Part shown: positions 8,366 to 17,324 of the stretch, in pieces
How the letters are laid out: each line of letters opens with the position of its first letter
How positions within the stretch are numbered: position 1 is the first letter of the stretch
NCBI GenBank assembly: GCA_017961235.1
Contig: JAGCXQ010000005.1
Span: 149,067-213,066, forward strand
Length of the DNA: 64,000 nt
Direction: 5' to 3'
From: Clostridiales bacterium
GTDB lineage: Bacteria > Bacillota > Clostridia > Saccharofermentanales > Saccharofermentanaceae
Notes under the pieces: model-generated
What the model saw: the letters and a program-made list of their open reading frames with translations, nothing else
Database searches by the model: none
Told to the model about the DNA's origin: nothing
Position numbers and translations under genes: made by a program

Positions 8366-9418
8366 ATGAAAAGAGTATTGTCTAAATTACTGGTCCTGTC
8401 CCTGGTTATAGGGATTCCGTTATCGATTTGTTCATGCAAGAAGAAAGATGGTTCGAAGAAACTGACAAGGAGAACCGGTATTAAAACCGAATCGGTGACT
8501 GAAACGGATGTTCCCACGAGCACGCCGGAACCGGATGTCAGCCCCGAACCTACGGAGACAGTTCCTGCTTCTTCCTCTGATGAGACTTTGTCGAAAGGCT
8601 CTGAAAATACATCTTCTTATGATTGTGAGGTGCAAGTGCTTCCGCCTCGGGAAGTGCCTGCCTATGAGTATCAGGAGATCAAGATCGAGGATACTGAGAT
8701 CCTGAACAAAGATGGTCTTTCCATTCATGTTTACGGATTTGATGTCGGCATGGGTTCTGAACGCTCGATTCATATGAAGGTCGATAACCAGACCGGCCAT
8801 CCCGTAACACTTCATCTTGAAAAACTTGTTTTGGATGGTTTTTGTGAGATCCCTATGTGGATGATGGACTTTGAAAATGGAGTGGCAACAGAATGTGAAC
8901 TGAGCTTTTACCTGACGCTTGGCTCGGATATAGGCCTTTGGAATCCCGGAAAGATCGATATCTCCTTCAGGGTCGAGTATAAGGATACGCAAGAGACCTA
9001 TGTTTCAGAGCTTGCCACGGTATATACGTCTGTTTATGATTCGAGCAAAACATATGACTTCCCCGATGCATACACGGTCTATGAAGAAGGCGGTATCAAG
9101 ATCTCGCTGCTCGGATATATTCCGGCGGCGTCCCGATCCGATGCTTCACTGGTCTTCCTTATAGAAAATAACAGCGAGCATGAGATAACGGTGAAGACGG
9201 AAGAATCCCTGATCAATGGTATTCCGCTTAATGTTCATCTCTTTAAGTCGCTGCTTCCCGGTGAGAAGTCAGTCGCAACGCCCACGATATATCAATCAAA
9301 GCTGAAAGAAGCTAAGATAAGCTCGATCAAGACGATCAGCATGATATTAAGGATCCAATTCGATAATGATTATAAGAATTCATTTGTTATAGATCCGTTT
9401 GCTGTCTCTGTCGAATGA
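8366..9418 (+). CDS. predicted lipoprotein with Ser/Thr/Pro/Glu-rich spacer
   Basis: A 350-residue lipoprotein. The signal peptide ends at a Cys in the ICSCKKKDG region, followed by a spacer rich in Thr, Glu, Pro and Ser up to about residue 90. The rest looks like two beta-sandwich domains of similar size (about 100-225 and 230-350), both with patterns such as IHMKVDNQTGHPVTL and LVFLIENNSEHEITV, reminiscent of DUF4352/DUF5067-like immunoglobulin folds; this is inferred. The ATG at 8366 is preferred over GTG 8360, since the GGAAGAGGGAG ribosome-binding site is too close to the GTG. It is followed after 15 bp by the zinc-ribbon protein gene. Confidence 0.75.
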   Translation: MKRVLSKLLVLSLVIGIPLSICSCKKKDGSKKLTRRTGIKTESVTETDVPTSTPEPDVSPEPTETVPASSSDETLSKGSENTSSYDCEVQVLPPREVPAYEYQEIKIEDTEILNKDGLSIHVYGFDVGMGSERSIHMKVDNQTGHPVTLHLEKLVLDGFCEIPMWMMDFENGVATECELSFYLTLGSDIGLWNPGKIDISFRVEYKDTQETYVSELATVYTSVYDSSKTYDFPDAYTVYEEGGIKISLLGYIPAASRSDASLVFLIENNSEHEITVKTEESLINGIPLNVHLFKSLLPGEKSVATPTIYQSKLKEAKISSIKTISMILRIQFDNDYKNSFVIDPFAVSVE

Positions 9419-9433
9419 GTAAAGGAAAAGAAA

Positions 9434-10066
9434 ATGAAACTGGTGGATATGACATGCACCGGGTGTGGTGCGAACGTAACTGTTGATCCGGCCGTAAAAG
9501 TAGCAACCTGCAACATTTGCGGCAAGCAGATGCTTATTTCCAGAAGCGGTGAATTCGGCGAAGGATATGACCGAGAGATGGGCCGTATTCAGGCGCAGCG
9601 CGATATGGAAGAGGAATGGAAAAAGGAACGTGAAGAGAAGCTCCGCCTGATCGAAGAGGAGAAAAAACGAAAAGCGGAACAGCAGAAGATGGATCATATC
9701 CGTAAGCAGCTGAATATCGTTTGCCTCGCCGAGAGTATTATCTGCCTTCTGTTTATGGGATCGCCTCTAGTGATTAACGATGGCATTGCTACTTCCTGGA
9801 TCCGATTCGGATCAGGCTTTGTGCAGCTTGGTCTTGTTTCCGTTGTGACCTTCTTTTTTACGAAAGATGAGTATTATGGAAAAGTCATACTGGCTTGTAT
9901 TTTCTGCGCGCTTTTAAGCGTCGGAACGTCGTTCTTCTCGGGCTCCATTCTTTGCTTTGTTGCATTTAATGCCATCAAACTGACCTGGATGATGCGTGTG
10001 GAGAAGGTCCGTTATTCCTGGAAAGATATTCTTCATCAGATGATTGGTAAAGAAGTTAGGTCATAA
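9434..10066 (+). CDS. zinc-ribbon membrane protein of unknown function
   Basis: A 210-residue protein with three parts: an N-terminal zinc ribbon (CTGCG at about 9 and CNICG at about 29), a strongly charged coiled coil (about 55-92, rich in Glu/Lys/Arg), and a C-terminal half with about four hydrophobic segments. The zinc ribbon and coiled coil would lie in the cytosol. It is probably cotranscribed with the lipoprotein gene upstream (15-bp gap). No catalytic residues are visible; a scaffold or sensor role is conceivable but unsupported. Confidence 0.72.
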   Translation: MKLVDMTCTGCGANVTVDPAVKVATCNICGKQMLISRSGEFGEGYDREMGRIQAQRDMEEEWKKEREEKLRLIEEEKKRKAEQQKMDHIRKQLNIVCLAESIICLLFMGSPLVINDGIATSWIRFGSGFVQLGLVSVVTFFFTKDEYYGKVILACIFCALLSVGTSFFSGSILCFVAFNAIKLTWMMRVEKVRYSWKDILHQMIGKEVRS

Positions 10067-10108
10067 TTCATTACGTTCTGATATAATATCTTTATAGGAG
10101 GGTGGATT

Positions 10109-11260
10109 ATGGACAAGACAAATCTTCCGGAAGATATTCAGCTCGTTGTTTCTGAACGCGAAAAATCTTTGGACCGGATCCGCGGATGCCTGTTTGGAGG
10201 CGCTTGCGGTGATGCACTCGGTTATCCGGTCGAGTTCAAGCCGTATGAAGAAATACTCGAAAAGTATGGATCATCTGGGATCACTTCATATTCTATCGAT
10301 CCTGCAACTGGTCTTGCTCTTTTCTCGGATGATACGCAGATGAGCCTTTTTACGGCAAATGGTCTGCTTTATGGACAGACACGCGCTGCCCTGTCCGGGA
10401 TTTCCTCTCAACCGAGATACTATGTTTACCTTGCATACCTGGATTGGCTTGAAACACAGCGTGGCGGAGATCATGAGGAACGTATCTGCTGGCTGTCCGA
10501 TGTAAAAGAACTCTGGAGCTGCAGAGCACCCGGTGCTACATGCCTGGATGCGCTTTCGAGCGGAGAGCAGGGATCCACCGAGCATAGGATCAATCATAGC
10601 AAGGGGTGTGGCGGTGTTATGCGAATCGCTCCGGTAGGTATTGCACTTCGTGATTCGGACAATGCTGTGGCAGATATGGAAGGTGCTGAGATCGCGGCTC
10701 TTACGCATTCGCACTCTCTCGGATTTATGCCGGCGGCTTTTCTTACTCATGTCATTAAACATATTGTTTCTGCAAGCGGGAAGGTGGATCTTCTTTCGGT
10801 AATCCATGATGCTTCGGAAATGATCCGTACACTGTTCCCGGTCCGTAAGCATCTCGGAGTTTTTATCGATCTTATAGATAAAGCTGTACTGCTTTCTTCC
10901 AATAACCATACGGATATTGAGAATATTTCCTCGATCGGTTCCGGCTGGTGTGGTGATGAAGCGCTCGCGATCGCAGTGTACTGTTCGCTGAAGTATCAGG
11001 ATGATTTTTCCTCTGCGCTGATTGCTTCTGTCAATCACGGGGGAGACAGTGATTCTACCGGTGCTCTTACCGGAAACATTGTCGGAGCCCTTTGCGGATA
11101 TGATGCTATCGATTCAAAATGGAAAGAGAATCTGGAACTGAAAGATACGATTCTTGAGATGGCGGATGATCTTTGTTTCGGCTGTCTGATGAATACCAAC
11201 AGTGAATACAGGGATGAGGTCTGGATCGATAAATATGTCCGCTCAATCAGGAGAGAGTAA
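10109..11260 (+). CDS. ADP-ribosylglycohydrolase family protein
   Basis: Predicted hydrolase of the DraG/ARH family, which removes ADP-ribose from proteins or small molecules using two metal ions. The motifs are all present: GDALGYPVEF near residue 32, SDDTQMS at about 74, a GCGGVMRIAPVG segment, THSHSLG, and the C-terminal metal-binding NHGGDSDSTGALTGNI. Length 383. The gene has an AGGAGGG site and a TATAAT box shortly upstream (10081-10090 region). The following membrane-anchored gene starts one base after its stop codon, so the two are likely made together. No ADP-ribosyltransferase gene is visible nearby. Confidence 0.9.
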   Translation: MDKTNLPEDIQLVVSEREKSLDRIRGCLFGGACGDALGYPVEFKPYEEILEKYGSSGITSYSIDPATGLALFSDDTQMSLFTANGLLYGQTRAALSGISSQPRYYVYLAYLDWLETQRGGDHEERICWLSDVKELWSCRAPGATCLDALSSGEQGSTEHRINHSKGCGGVMRIAPVGIALRDSDNAVADMEGAEIAALTHSHSLGFMPAAFLTHVIKHIVSASGKVDLLSVIHDASEMIRTLFPVRKHLGVFIDLIDKAVLLSSNNHTDIENISSIGSGWCGDEALAIAVYCSLKYQDDFSSALIASVNHGGDSDSTGALTGNIVGALCGYDAIDSKWKENLELKDTILEMADDLCFGCLMNTNSEYRDEVWIDKYVRSIRRE

Positions 11261-11261
11261 T

Positions 11262-12047
11262 ATGGCATCTGATGATTCTGTAAAAAATCCCGAGGTGAAT
11301 GAAACACAGGAGCCGGAGCAGGTGAAAGAACCTGAGAAACTGACTCCGGAAACGGTTGATAATACATCTTCATCGGAAAAAGAACCGGAAGATTCCGCTG
11401 AGAAGACTTCTTTATTCAAGCAACCCGGTTTTTGGAAAAACTTTTCGATCATTTTGTGCGCCGTTATTCTTGTTGGAGCCATTGCCGGAGTTGCCGGCTA
11501 TTATGCCGGGAAAAAGGGAAATTCGGAGAAATCATCACGAAGCAACGATTCAGAAGGATCCTCTTCTGAAGTTAGTGTGAATTATTTGACCAAGTCCGCG
11601 GATAAGATGGCGAATACGCTAAAGAAGCGTAAGCATAAGGATATTGTATTTACTGCGGATGATATTAAGAAATTCTGTACGGACAACGGCCTTCAGATCC
11701 AAAGCGGTGATACAGATACAGGATTCCTTGCCATCAATGATACGATGGGTGTGATTATAACCGTAGAAGAGCATCAGGGAAAAACCTTTGATGATCTGGT
11801 CGCCCAGCTTGTTACGTCCAGTGCGCCTCTTAATTCCAGAGCGTTTGATGTTTCAGATAACTTTTTGATCTATGAAGGATATCTTGATAAGGATCAGCCG
11901 GAATATGGTTATTGCTATCTTGAACTTTTATACGGGGAAAAGTATTATATCTTCCTTCAGGGACTGGGAGACACGCCTTCCGCTGCCGATATAGCTCAAA
12001 TGCGTATCCTGGCTTTCCGACTGGAGAAACTGCTCAAACTCAAATAA
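11262..12047 (+). CDS. single-pass membrane protein with acidic cytosolic N-terminus
   Basis: A 261-residue protein with an acidic Glu/Pro/Ser-rich N-terminal region (about 1-55), one transmembrane helix (about 65-90, IILCAVILVGAIAGVAGYYAG) and an extracytoplasmic C-terminal domain (about 120-261). ATG 11262 is chosen since an AGGAGAGAG site lies just upstream within the end of the ADP-ribosylglycohydrolase gene; longer in-frame starts would overlap that gene. The outer domain pattern (an IKKFCTDNGLQ-type helix, then beta strands) resembles the C-terminal part of the lipoprotein at 14301-15512. Function unknown. Confidence 0.68.
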   Translation: MASDDSVKNPEVNETQEPEQVKEPEKLTPETVDNTSSSEKEPEDSAEKTSLFKQPGFWKNFSIILCAVILVGAIAGVAGYYAGKKGNSEKSSRSNDSEGSSSEVSVNYLTKSADKMANTLKKRKHKDIVFTADDIKKFCTDNGLQIQSGDTDTGFLAINDTMGVIITVEEHQGKTFDDLVAQLVTSSAPLNSRAFDVSDNFLIYEGYLDKDQPEYGYCYLELLYGEKYYIFLQGLGDTPSAADIAQMRILAFRLEKLLKLK

Positions 12048-12118
12048 TCTGAGCCGATCTTTATACTTGAAGTAAAATACTTCTTGCATTTCGGAAGAGG
12101 TTGGAATAAACTGTAATT

Positions 12119-12371
12119 CAATTAAGACGTTGATGAGGACATGTTTTCCGACATGTTACCTGCCAGAGAGAAAGAACCATCGGCTGGAAGTTCTTTTACA
12201 GGAGAATCGGGAAGTACCGCCTCGGAGTTGCGCTTCGGAACGATATCAAGTATGAAGCAGCCGCTGCCTACTAGCGTTACCAGGGGAAATGAGTGGTCCG
12301 GATCTTTTTCGGGCAATTAGGGTGGAACCGTGCAGCCATGCATCCCTATATGCGGGATGCGTGGTTTTTTG
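12119..12371 (+). promoter_or_regulatory. T-box leader of thrS (tRNA-Thr sensing)
   Basis: A T-box riboswitch controls thrS by sensing uncharged tRNA-Thr. The invariant T-box AGGGTGGAACCGTG is at 12319-12332, directly before the terminator. Stem I can be closed by GAGG (12135-12138) with CCTC (12220-12223), and the unpaired triplet just 5' of the closing strand is ACC (12216-12218), a threonine codon followed by a purine, as expected for a specifier. A GAGA-rich internal loop follows the first strand. Identity is supported by three independent signs: T-box, specifier and the downstream gene. The 12048-12118 part between the previous gene and Stem I shows nothing clear beyond an AT-rich promoter-like region. 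Confidence 0.93.
12336..12370 (+). terminator. T-box regulated terminator upstream of thrS
   Basis: CCATGCATCCC pairs with GGGATGCGTGG around a short loop, followed by six T. The 5' arm follows the T-box sequence and would be replaced by the antiterminator when uncharged tRNA-Thr is bound. Confidence 0.9.
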
Positions 12372-12414
12372 TATTCCGCGGGAAAAATTTAAGACCATAA
12401 AGGAGGAAAGCAAA

Positions 12415-14193
12415 ATGGTTGATTTTGAAAACAAAGAAGAAAGAAACAAGTATCGCCACAGTACGTCTCACATCATGGCTCAGGCGATCAAGAGACTGTG
12501 GCCTGAAACAAAATTAGCTATCGGTCCTGCTATTGATGATGGTTTCTATTACGATTTTGACCGTGATGAGGCTTTCTCGGCAGAGGATCTGAAAAAGATC
12601 GAAGAGGAAATGAAGAAGATCGTGAAGGAGAATCTTCCGATCGAGCGTTTCGAGCTCCCGAGAAAAGAAGCAAGAGAACTGATGGTGAAGCTGGATGAGC
12701 CATATAAAGTCGAACTGATCGATGACCTTCCGGAAGACGCGGTTATCTCATTCTATAAGCAGGGTGAGTTTACAGATCTCTGTGCAGGCCCGCATATGGA
12801 AAAGACCGGAGAGATCAAAGCATTTAAGCTTCTGTCCTGCGCCGGTGCATACTGGAGAGGTTCTGAGAAGAATAAGATGCTTCAGCGTATCTACGGAACA
12901 GCTTTCCCGGATAAAGAGCAGCTGAAAGCTTTCGTTACTGCAAGAGAAGAAGCTCTGAAGCGCGATCATAATAAGCTCGGCCGTGAACTGGGTTATTTTA
13001 CCACTGTGGATTATATCGGTCAGGGACTTCCGATCATTCTTCCGAAGGGTGCACGCGTAATTCAGCTCCTGCAGCGCTGGGTCGAGGATGTTGAGCAGAA
13101 GAAAGGCTGCCTTCTGACAAAGACACCTTATTTTGCAAAACGTGATCTGTATAAGATCTCCGGTCACTGGGATCATTATCGTGATGGCATGTTCATCATG
13201 GGTGATCCGGATGATGAAACCAAGGATTGCTTCGCACTTCGTCCGATGACCTGCCCGTTCCAGTATCAGGTATATCTGAACAGACAGAGAAGTTATCGTG
13301 ACCTGCCGATGCGTCTGACCGAGACTTCGACACTGTTCCGTAATGAGGACAGCGGAGAGATGCACGGCCTGATCCGTGTACGTCAGTTCACCATCTCCGA
13401 GGGACATTACATTCTCCGTCCGGATCAGCTGGAGCAGGAGTTTGCCGGCTGTCTGGAACTGGCGAAGTATTTCCTGGGTACTGTCGGTCTTCTTGAGGAC
13501 TGTACTTTCCGTTTCTCCCAGTGGGATCCGGCGAACCCGAAGAATAAGTACGAAGGTACTAAGGAACAGTGGGAAGAGGCTCAGGCTGTCATGAAGAAGA
13601 TCCTGGATGATCTCGGTCTGGAGTACACCATCGGTATTGATGAGGCTGCTTTCTACGGACCGAAGCTGGATATCCAGTACAAGAACGTATTTGGTAAGGA
13701 AGATACTCTTGTTACCATTCAGATCGATATGCTGCTTGCTAAGAAGTTCGGTATGGAATACATCGACAAGGATGGCCAGAAGAAGAATCCGTACATCATT
13801 CACAGAACCAGCCTTGGCTGCTTCGAGAGAACACTGGCTTATCTTATCGAGAAATATGCAGGCTGCCTGCCTCTTTGGATGGCGCCGGAACAGGTTCGTA
13901 TCCTTCCGATCGCAGATGCGCATCTTGACAGAGCATTCGAGATCCGTGATGCACTCCGTGCAAAGGGCATCCGTGCTGAAGTGGATGATCGTTCCGAGAA
14001 GCTCGGCAAGAAGATCAGAGAAGCCAATATCGATAAAGTTATCTACATGTTTACTGTGGGTGATAAAGAAGTGGAAGAGGGAACTGTTTCAGTCCGCTCC
14101 CGTTTTGAAGGCGATCTCGGTTCGATGAGTATTGATGCCATTTCAGAAAAGATGCTTGAAGAAATCGATTCCAAGAAGGCAGTGAAGAACTGA
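12415..14193 (+). CDS. thrS: threonyl-tRNA synthetase lacking the TGS domain
   Basis: Class II aminoacyl-tRNA synthetase that charges tRNA-Thr. The start is ATG 12415 after AAGGAGGAAAG; the open frame further upstream only runs through the T-box. The product is 592 residues, about 50 shorter than the usual enzyme, because it begins almost directly with the editing domain (RHSTSHIMAQ) and has no N-terminal TGS domain. The editing site is kept (HxxxH at about 16-20, and CAGPH). The class II core follows (motif 2 TETSTLFRNEDSGE region, motif 3 region HRTSLGCFERTLAYL), as does the anticodon-binding domain (PEQVRILPI onward). Expression is controlled by the T-box. Confidence 0.95.
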   Translation: MVDFENKEERNKYRHSTSHIMAQAIKRLWPETKLAIGPAIDDGFYYDFDRDEAFSAEDLKKIEEEMKKIVKENLPIERFELPRKEARELMVKLDEPYKVELIDDLPEDAVISFYKQGEFTDLCAGPHMEKTGEIKAFKLLSCAGAYWRGSEKNKMLQRIYGTAFPDKEQLKAFVTAREEALKRDHNKLGRELGYFTTVDYIGQGLPIILPKGARVIQLLQRWVEDVEQKKGCLLTKTPYFAKRDLYKISGHWDHYRDGMFIMGDPDDETKDCFALRPMTCPFQYQVYLNRQRSYRDLPMRLTETSTLFRNEDSGEMHGLIRVRQFTISEGHYILRPDQLEQEFAGCLELAKYFLGTVGLLEDCTFRFSQWDPANPKNKYEGTKEQWEEAQAVMKKILDDLGLEYTIGIDEAAFYGPKLDIQYKNVFGKEDTLVTIQIDMLLAKKFGMEYIDKDGQKKNPYIIHRTSLGCFERTLAYLIEKYAGCLPLWMAPEQVRILPIADAHLDRAFEIRDALRAKGIRAEVDDRSEKLGKKIREANIDKVIYMFTVGDKEVEEGTVSVRSRFEGDLGSMSIDAISEKMLEEIDSKKAVKN

Positions 14194-14213
14194 TTTCCTG
14201 ATCGAAGTAAAAG

Positions 14214-14278
14214 CAAAAGCTTTCTTGTGCTTGTCCTTTCGCTAATAGCGAAGGAGGCACTTGAAAGCTTTTGTTTTT
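14214..14278 (+). terminator. long hairpin terminator after thrS
   Basis: CAAAAGCTTTC (14214-14224) pairs with GAAAGCTTTTG (14263-14273), with an inner CCTTTCGC/GCGAAGG stem, followed by TTTTT. It ends the thrS transcript just before the converging minus-strand lipoprotein gene. Confidence 0.85.
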
Positions 14279-14300
14279 GATTGAATTAACCTATCGGAAA

Positions 14301-15512
14301 TCAGAACTTCCAAAGACCGATCTCTTCAAACCAGATCAAGTAATCTACACAGAGATCGGCATTCGGGTACTCGTCATATGCACCGAATACAAGGAGAGTA
14401 TCTTTCTGATAGATGTAAAGATCATAGTTGTGATCATCGCCCTGTCGATGTACTGAATAAATGTTGTGAGTATTTCCCTGCCAGCTGTCCGTAACGGTTC
14501 CGTTCTGCATTTTTAGATTCTCATAGACTACTTCATCGATGATAACTTGAGATAATTTGTCTGCCGTTTCCTTACTGTCAAACTCGATCACATATAGGAA
14601 AATGTCATCGGGGTTGTAAGAGTAGTATGTAGCTTTATATCCGTCCAGATCATCTGTTTGTGCTTTGAAACCATTATCTTTAAAGTATTTGTCGATCTCA
14701 GAAGGTGACTTCAGATGCGCATCTTTTTCAGCGGGACGTGGCTGAGTATTTAGCTTTTCATTACCCGGTTTCGGCTTAGGTTCCGGTGTATCTTCCGGTG
14801 TAGGTGTCGGAGCAGGTGTTGGCGTAGGTTTCGGTGTAGGTGTTGGCGTATCCTGATTCATAGAGCCCGGATTGGATTCTTCAGATGAGGATCCTTCGGA
14901 TGAGCTTTCCTCGGATGTAGCCATAGTCGTAGGTTCTTCACTTGTTGTAGTTAATTCTGTTTCAGTCGGCTCGAGAGGATGGAGGTAATAGCTGAGATCA
15001 TCTTGCCCGTGAAGAAGAAGATCATAGATGGAAGAGTCGTCAGTGATCCTCCATTCATCCCCATCTTTTTCCAGAGAGACTTTGACAGAGGCTTTTTTCG
15101 TTTTCGCATTGCCGATGACATCGATAATGCTTTTCTTGTCAGCCTGCCCATCAAACTGATGAAGGACTTCTTCCAGATCAACATATGTTACTTTAATGGT
15201 AGCAGATGCCGTATCTTCCTTTTTTTCTTTGGTTTCTGTTGTTTCAAGTTTTGCCCGTTTCAAAAGAGCGGAAATGATCTCGGTCTCATCAGAATCAAGA
15301 TCGAGGTCCTGAAAACTTGAAGCATCTGTGTAATTCTTAAGATCATCGACGGATAGTTTTTTTACTGACTTCTCGTAGTTCTCGATAAGATCAACAATAT
15401 CCGTGTTCTTGTCTGATTCAGAATCTTTCTTTTTTGCGCAGCCGGCACAAGACGACATCAGCAATATCACAGAAAGAAGGAATGCTGTTACTGATAGAGT
15501 TTTTCTTTTCAT
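14301..15512 (-). CDS. predicted two-domain lipoprotein with Pro/Thr linker
   Basis: A 403-residue lipoprotein. The signal peptide ends in LMSSC; an NTF2-like alpha+beta region (about 40-185, with an EKDGDEWRI strand) follows, then a Thr/Ser/Glu-rich stretch and a Pro-Thr repeat linker (TPTPKPTPTPAPTPTP, about 225-245), and a C-terminal domain (about 265-403) beginning with a DKYFKDNGF helix that resembles the outer domain of the protein at 11262-12047. The Pro-Thr linker is typical of flexible surface proteins. A GGGGGAA site precedes the ATG. No catalytic motif is recognised. Confidence 0.75.
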   Translation of the reverse strand: MKRKTLSVTAFLLSVILLMSSCAGCAKKKDSESDKNTDIVDLIENYEKSVKKLSVDDLKNYTDASSFQDLDLDSDETEIISALLKRAKLETTETKEKKEDTASATIKVTYVDLEEVLHQFDGQADKKSIIDVIGNAKTKKASVKVSLEKDGDEWRITDDSSIYDLLLHGQDDLSYYLHPLEPTETELTTTSEEPTTMATSEESSSEGSSSEESNPGSMNQDTPTPTPKPTPTPAPTPTPEDTPEPKPKPGNEKLNTQPRPAEKDAHLKSPSEIDKYFKDNGFKAQTDDLDGYKATYYSYNPDDIFLYVIEFDSKETADKLSQVIIDEVVYENLKMQNGTVTDSWQGNTHNIYSVHRQGDDHNYDLYIYQKDTLLVFGAYDEYPNADLCVDYLIWFEEIGLWKF

Positions 15513-15631
15513 ACTAGTTCCCCCATTTCATAAAGAATGCAATCCGTTCACTACCATAATATAATCATTATTTTATAAAATCAAATAGACTATACAATTA
15601 TTGTGTTTTTCAAGCTTTTGCATTATTTTTG

Positions 15632-15660
15632 TTGACATGATGGCTTTTTAGAAGTATGAT
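15632..15660 (+). promoter_or_regulatory. sigma-A type promoter of tRNA-Pro
   Basis: TTGACA (15632-15637) and TATGAT (15655-15660) are separated by 17 bp, close to the sigma-A consensus. The predicted start at about 15667 lies 8 bp before the tRNA 5' end. Confidence 0.9.
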
Positions 15661-15674
15661 TTAGAGGTTCGCGA

Positions 15675-15750
15675 CGGGGTGTGGCTCAGGTGGTAGAGTG
15701 CTTGCTTCGGGAGCAAGAGGCCGCGAGTTCGAGTCTCGCCACTCCGACCA
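15675..15750 (+). tRNA. tRNA-Pro, anticodon CGG
   Basis: A complete 76-nt cloverleaf. The acceptor CGGGGTG pairs with CACTCCG (one G-U), D-stem GCTC/GAGT, anticodon stem CTTGC/GCAAG with loop TTCGGGA, T-stem GCGAG/CTCGC with TTCGAGT, discriminator A and an encoded CCA. The anticodon CGG reads proline codon CCG. It is a single-gene transcript with a consensus promoter and a terminator. Confidence 0.97.
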
Positions 15751-15761
15751 GAACTAAACAG

Positions 15762-15791
15762 GCGCAGTGATGTTTGATCACTGTGCTTTTT
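15762..15791 (+). terminator. terminator after tRNA-Pro
   Basis: GCGCAGTGAT pairs with ATCACTGTGC around GTTTG, followed by TTTTT. It ends the tRNA transcript before the MscS gene. Confidence 0.88.
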
Positions 15792-15847
15792 CTTTTCGCC
15801 TTTTTAACGTATAATCTCTATATCAAATATATGAGATGGAGTTGTTC

Positions 15848-16621
15848 ATGGACGCGATTATTGAATGGATGCTTTCGCCAAAGCCGTATCTTTGTGTCGC
15901 TACTGCTTTGATCTCGCTTGTAGCCTGGGCGATGATCCGAAGGTTTGTACGTAAAGTGTTTGGAAAAACGGATAAACAGTCCGGTGCTATCTCTATTATT
16001 CTGAATATTGTTAAGTATTTCATTGTCATATTATGTGTGCTTTTGATTCTCCAGATCAATGGTATCGATGTAACAAGTGCTGTAGCCGGATTAGGTATTG
16101 CCAGTGTTATTGTCGGTCTTGCTCTTCAGGATGCGCTTAAAGATATCATCATGGGCGTGAACATCATCAGTGAAGAATTCTTCAGGATCGGTGATGTCAT
16201 TAAAGTCGATAATTATGTTGGAAGAGTGACGAGTATGTCCCTGAAATCCACTCGTATCGTAAATGCTGAAGAAGGATACGAAGTACGTATCTGTAATAGA
16301 AATATCGATCGTGTCTTCCGATATAACGATGTCATGTTTCTTGATATTCCTCTTGCTTATGGTGAATCACCGGACAAGATCCGAGATGTTTTCGGTGAGA
16401 TAGTCAAAGAGATATCCTCCTGGAAAGATATTAAGAAAGTCGAATTTCTCGGTCTTCAGGAGTTCCAGGATTCATCGATCTGTTATCGTCTGCGGATCAT
16501 GGCCCCACCGACAAAACGGGCAGACACCAAAAGACGTGCGCTACAGAAGATCGATGAATTATTCCGTCAGAACGGTATCTCTATTCCGTTTCCGCAACTG
16601 GATATTCATACTGATTCGTGA
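15848..16621 (+). CDS. mscS: MscS-family small-conductance mechanosensitive channel
   Basis: Membrane channel that opens under tension to release solutes during osmotic downshock. There are three hydrophobic segments in the first 100 residues; the third is the Gly/Ala-rich pore helix (TSAVAGLGIASVIVGLALQDALKDI), followed by the beta domain (FRIGDVIKVDNYVGRVTSMSLKSTRI) and the alpha/beta C-terminal domain. The product is 257 residues from ATG 15848, chosen over ATG 15836 because GGAG (15838-15841) fits only the second. It is a short MscS of YkuT type. It has its own transcript after the tRNA terminator. Confidence 0.9.
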   Translation: MDAIIEWMLSPKPYLCVATALISLVAWAMIRRFVRKVFGKTDKQSGAISIILNIVKYFIVILCVLLILQINGIDVTSAVAGLGIASVIVGLALQDALKDIIMGVNIISEEFFRIGDVIKVDNYVGRVTSMSLKSTRIVNAEEGYEVRICNRNIDRVFRYNDVMFLDIPLAYGESPDKIRDVFGEIVKEISSWKDIKKVEFLGLQEFQDSSICYRLRIMAPPTKRADTKRRALQKIDELFRQNGISIPFPQLDIHTDS

Positions 16622-16741
16622 TTATACGCATGTTGTGACTGTTGAGAGTAAATTTCCGGTCTTCTTTGTTCACAGATTGTTTACAATTTGCGCTTCCTTG
16701 TGGTAATATCAAAGTGATTTAACATAAAGGGGACGTAAAGA

Positions 16742-17311
16742 ATGAAAAGATCGTATTGGATATATTCTGCAATTTTATTATTGCTGGTTATCGTTATGAT
16801 CGTCGCCGGTGTGATCCAGGATCGCCGAATGAAGAAATCCAAGTTGCGTGACAGTGCGGTAGAGACTCTTGTTGCCGCCGGCTGTGAACAGGTTGATGAG
16901 TCTTATGTCCCGAATAAATACGATGTTAAGGATGTTCCATCCGATGAAGAGGTCGATTTTTCGGCACTTCAGAATATTAAGACAGTTCTTACAACATCTT
17001 CCTCCGGTTCCAATTCTGATGGGCAGATGCTCTTTAATCTGATAGGAGCCTCGGTTCTTAAGAATGCAAAATTCTATATTTCCGGTACCAAAGTGAGCGG
17101 AAGGGATGCGGTCGTGAAGGTCCATCTTTTCTATAATGATAATACCGAAGGCGATATGGAACTTGAGTATTTCTATTACGATGGGGAATGGTGTCTTTCA
17201 AATACATTCGATGCTTTAAAGAATATTCGTGTAAATGGCAATGACTATGATGAGGCGGCAGGCTCCGCGTATAATGATATTGTCAACGAGATGAATAAAG
17301 TTCTTTCATAA
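16742..17311 (+). CDS. membrane-anchored extracytoplasmic protein, unknown function
   Basis: A 189-residue protein with an N-terminal signal anchor (about 7-24, ILLLLVIVMIVAGVI) and an outer domain. The outer part has a central Ser/Gly-rich loop followed by beta strands such as VVKVHLFYNDN and ELEYFYYDGEWCLSN, a pattern seen in NTF2-like folds. A TTTACA/TAATAT promoter-like pair lies about 50 bp upstream and GGGGACG before the ATG. It is followed 13 bp later by a gene of the same architecture. Confidence 0.68.
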   Translation: MKRSYWIYSAILLLLVIVMIVAGVIQDRRMKKSKLRDSAVETLVAAGCEQVDESYVPNKYDVKDVPSDEEVDFSALQNIKTVLTTSSSGSNSDGQMLFNLIGASVLKNAKFYISGTKVSGRDAVVKVHLFYNDNTEGDMELEYFYYDGEWCLSNTFDALKNIRVNGNDYDEAAGSAYNDIVNEMNKVLS

Positions 17312-17324
17312 AAGGAAAACAGAA

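Noticed and set aside
12748..13923. 391-residue antisense frame over thrS
   Set aside because: No ribosome-binding site or recognisable protein pattern; it lies entirely within a conserved synthetase gene.
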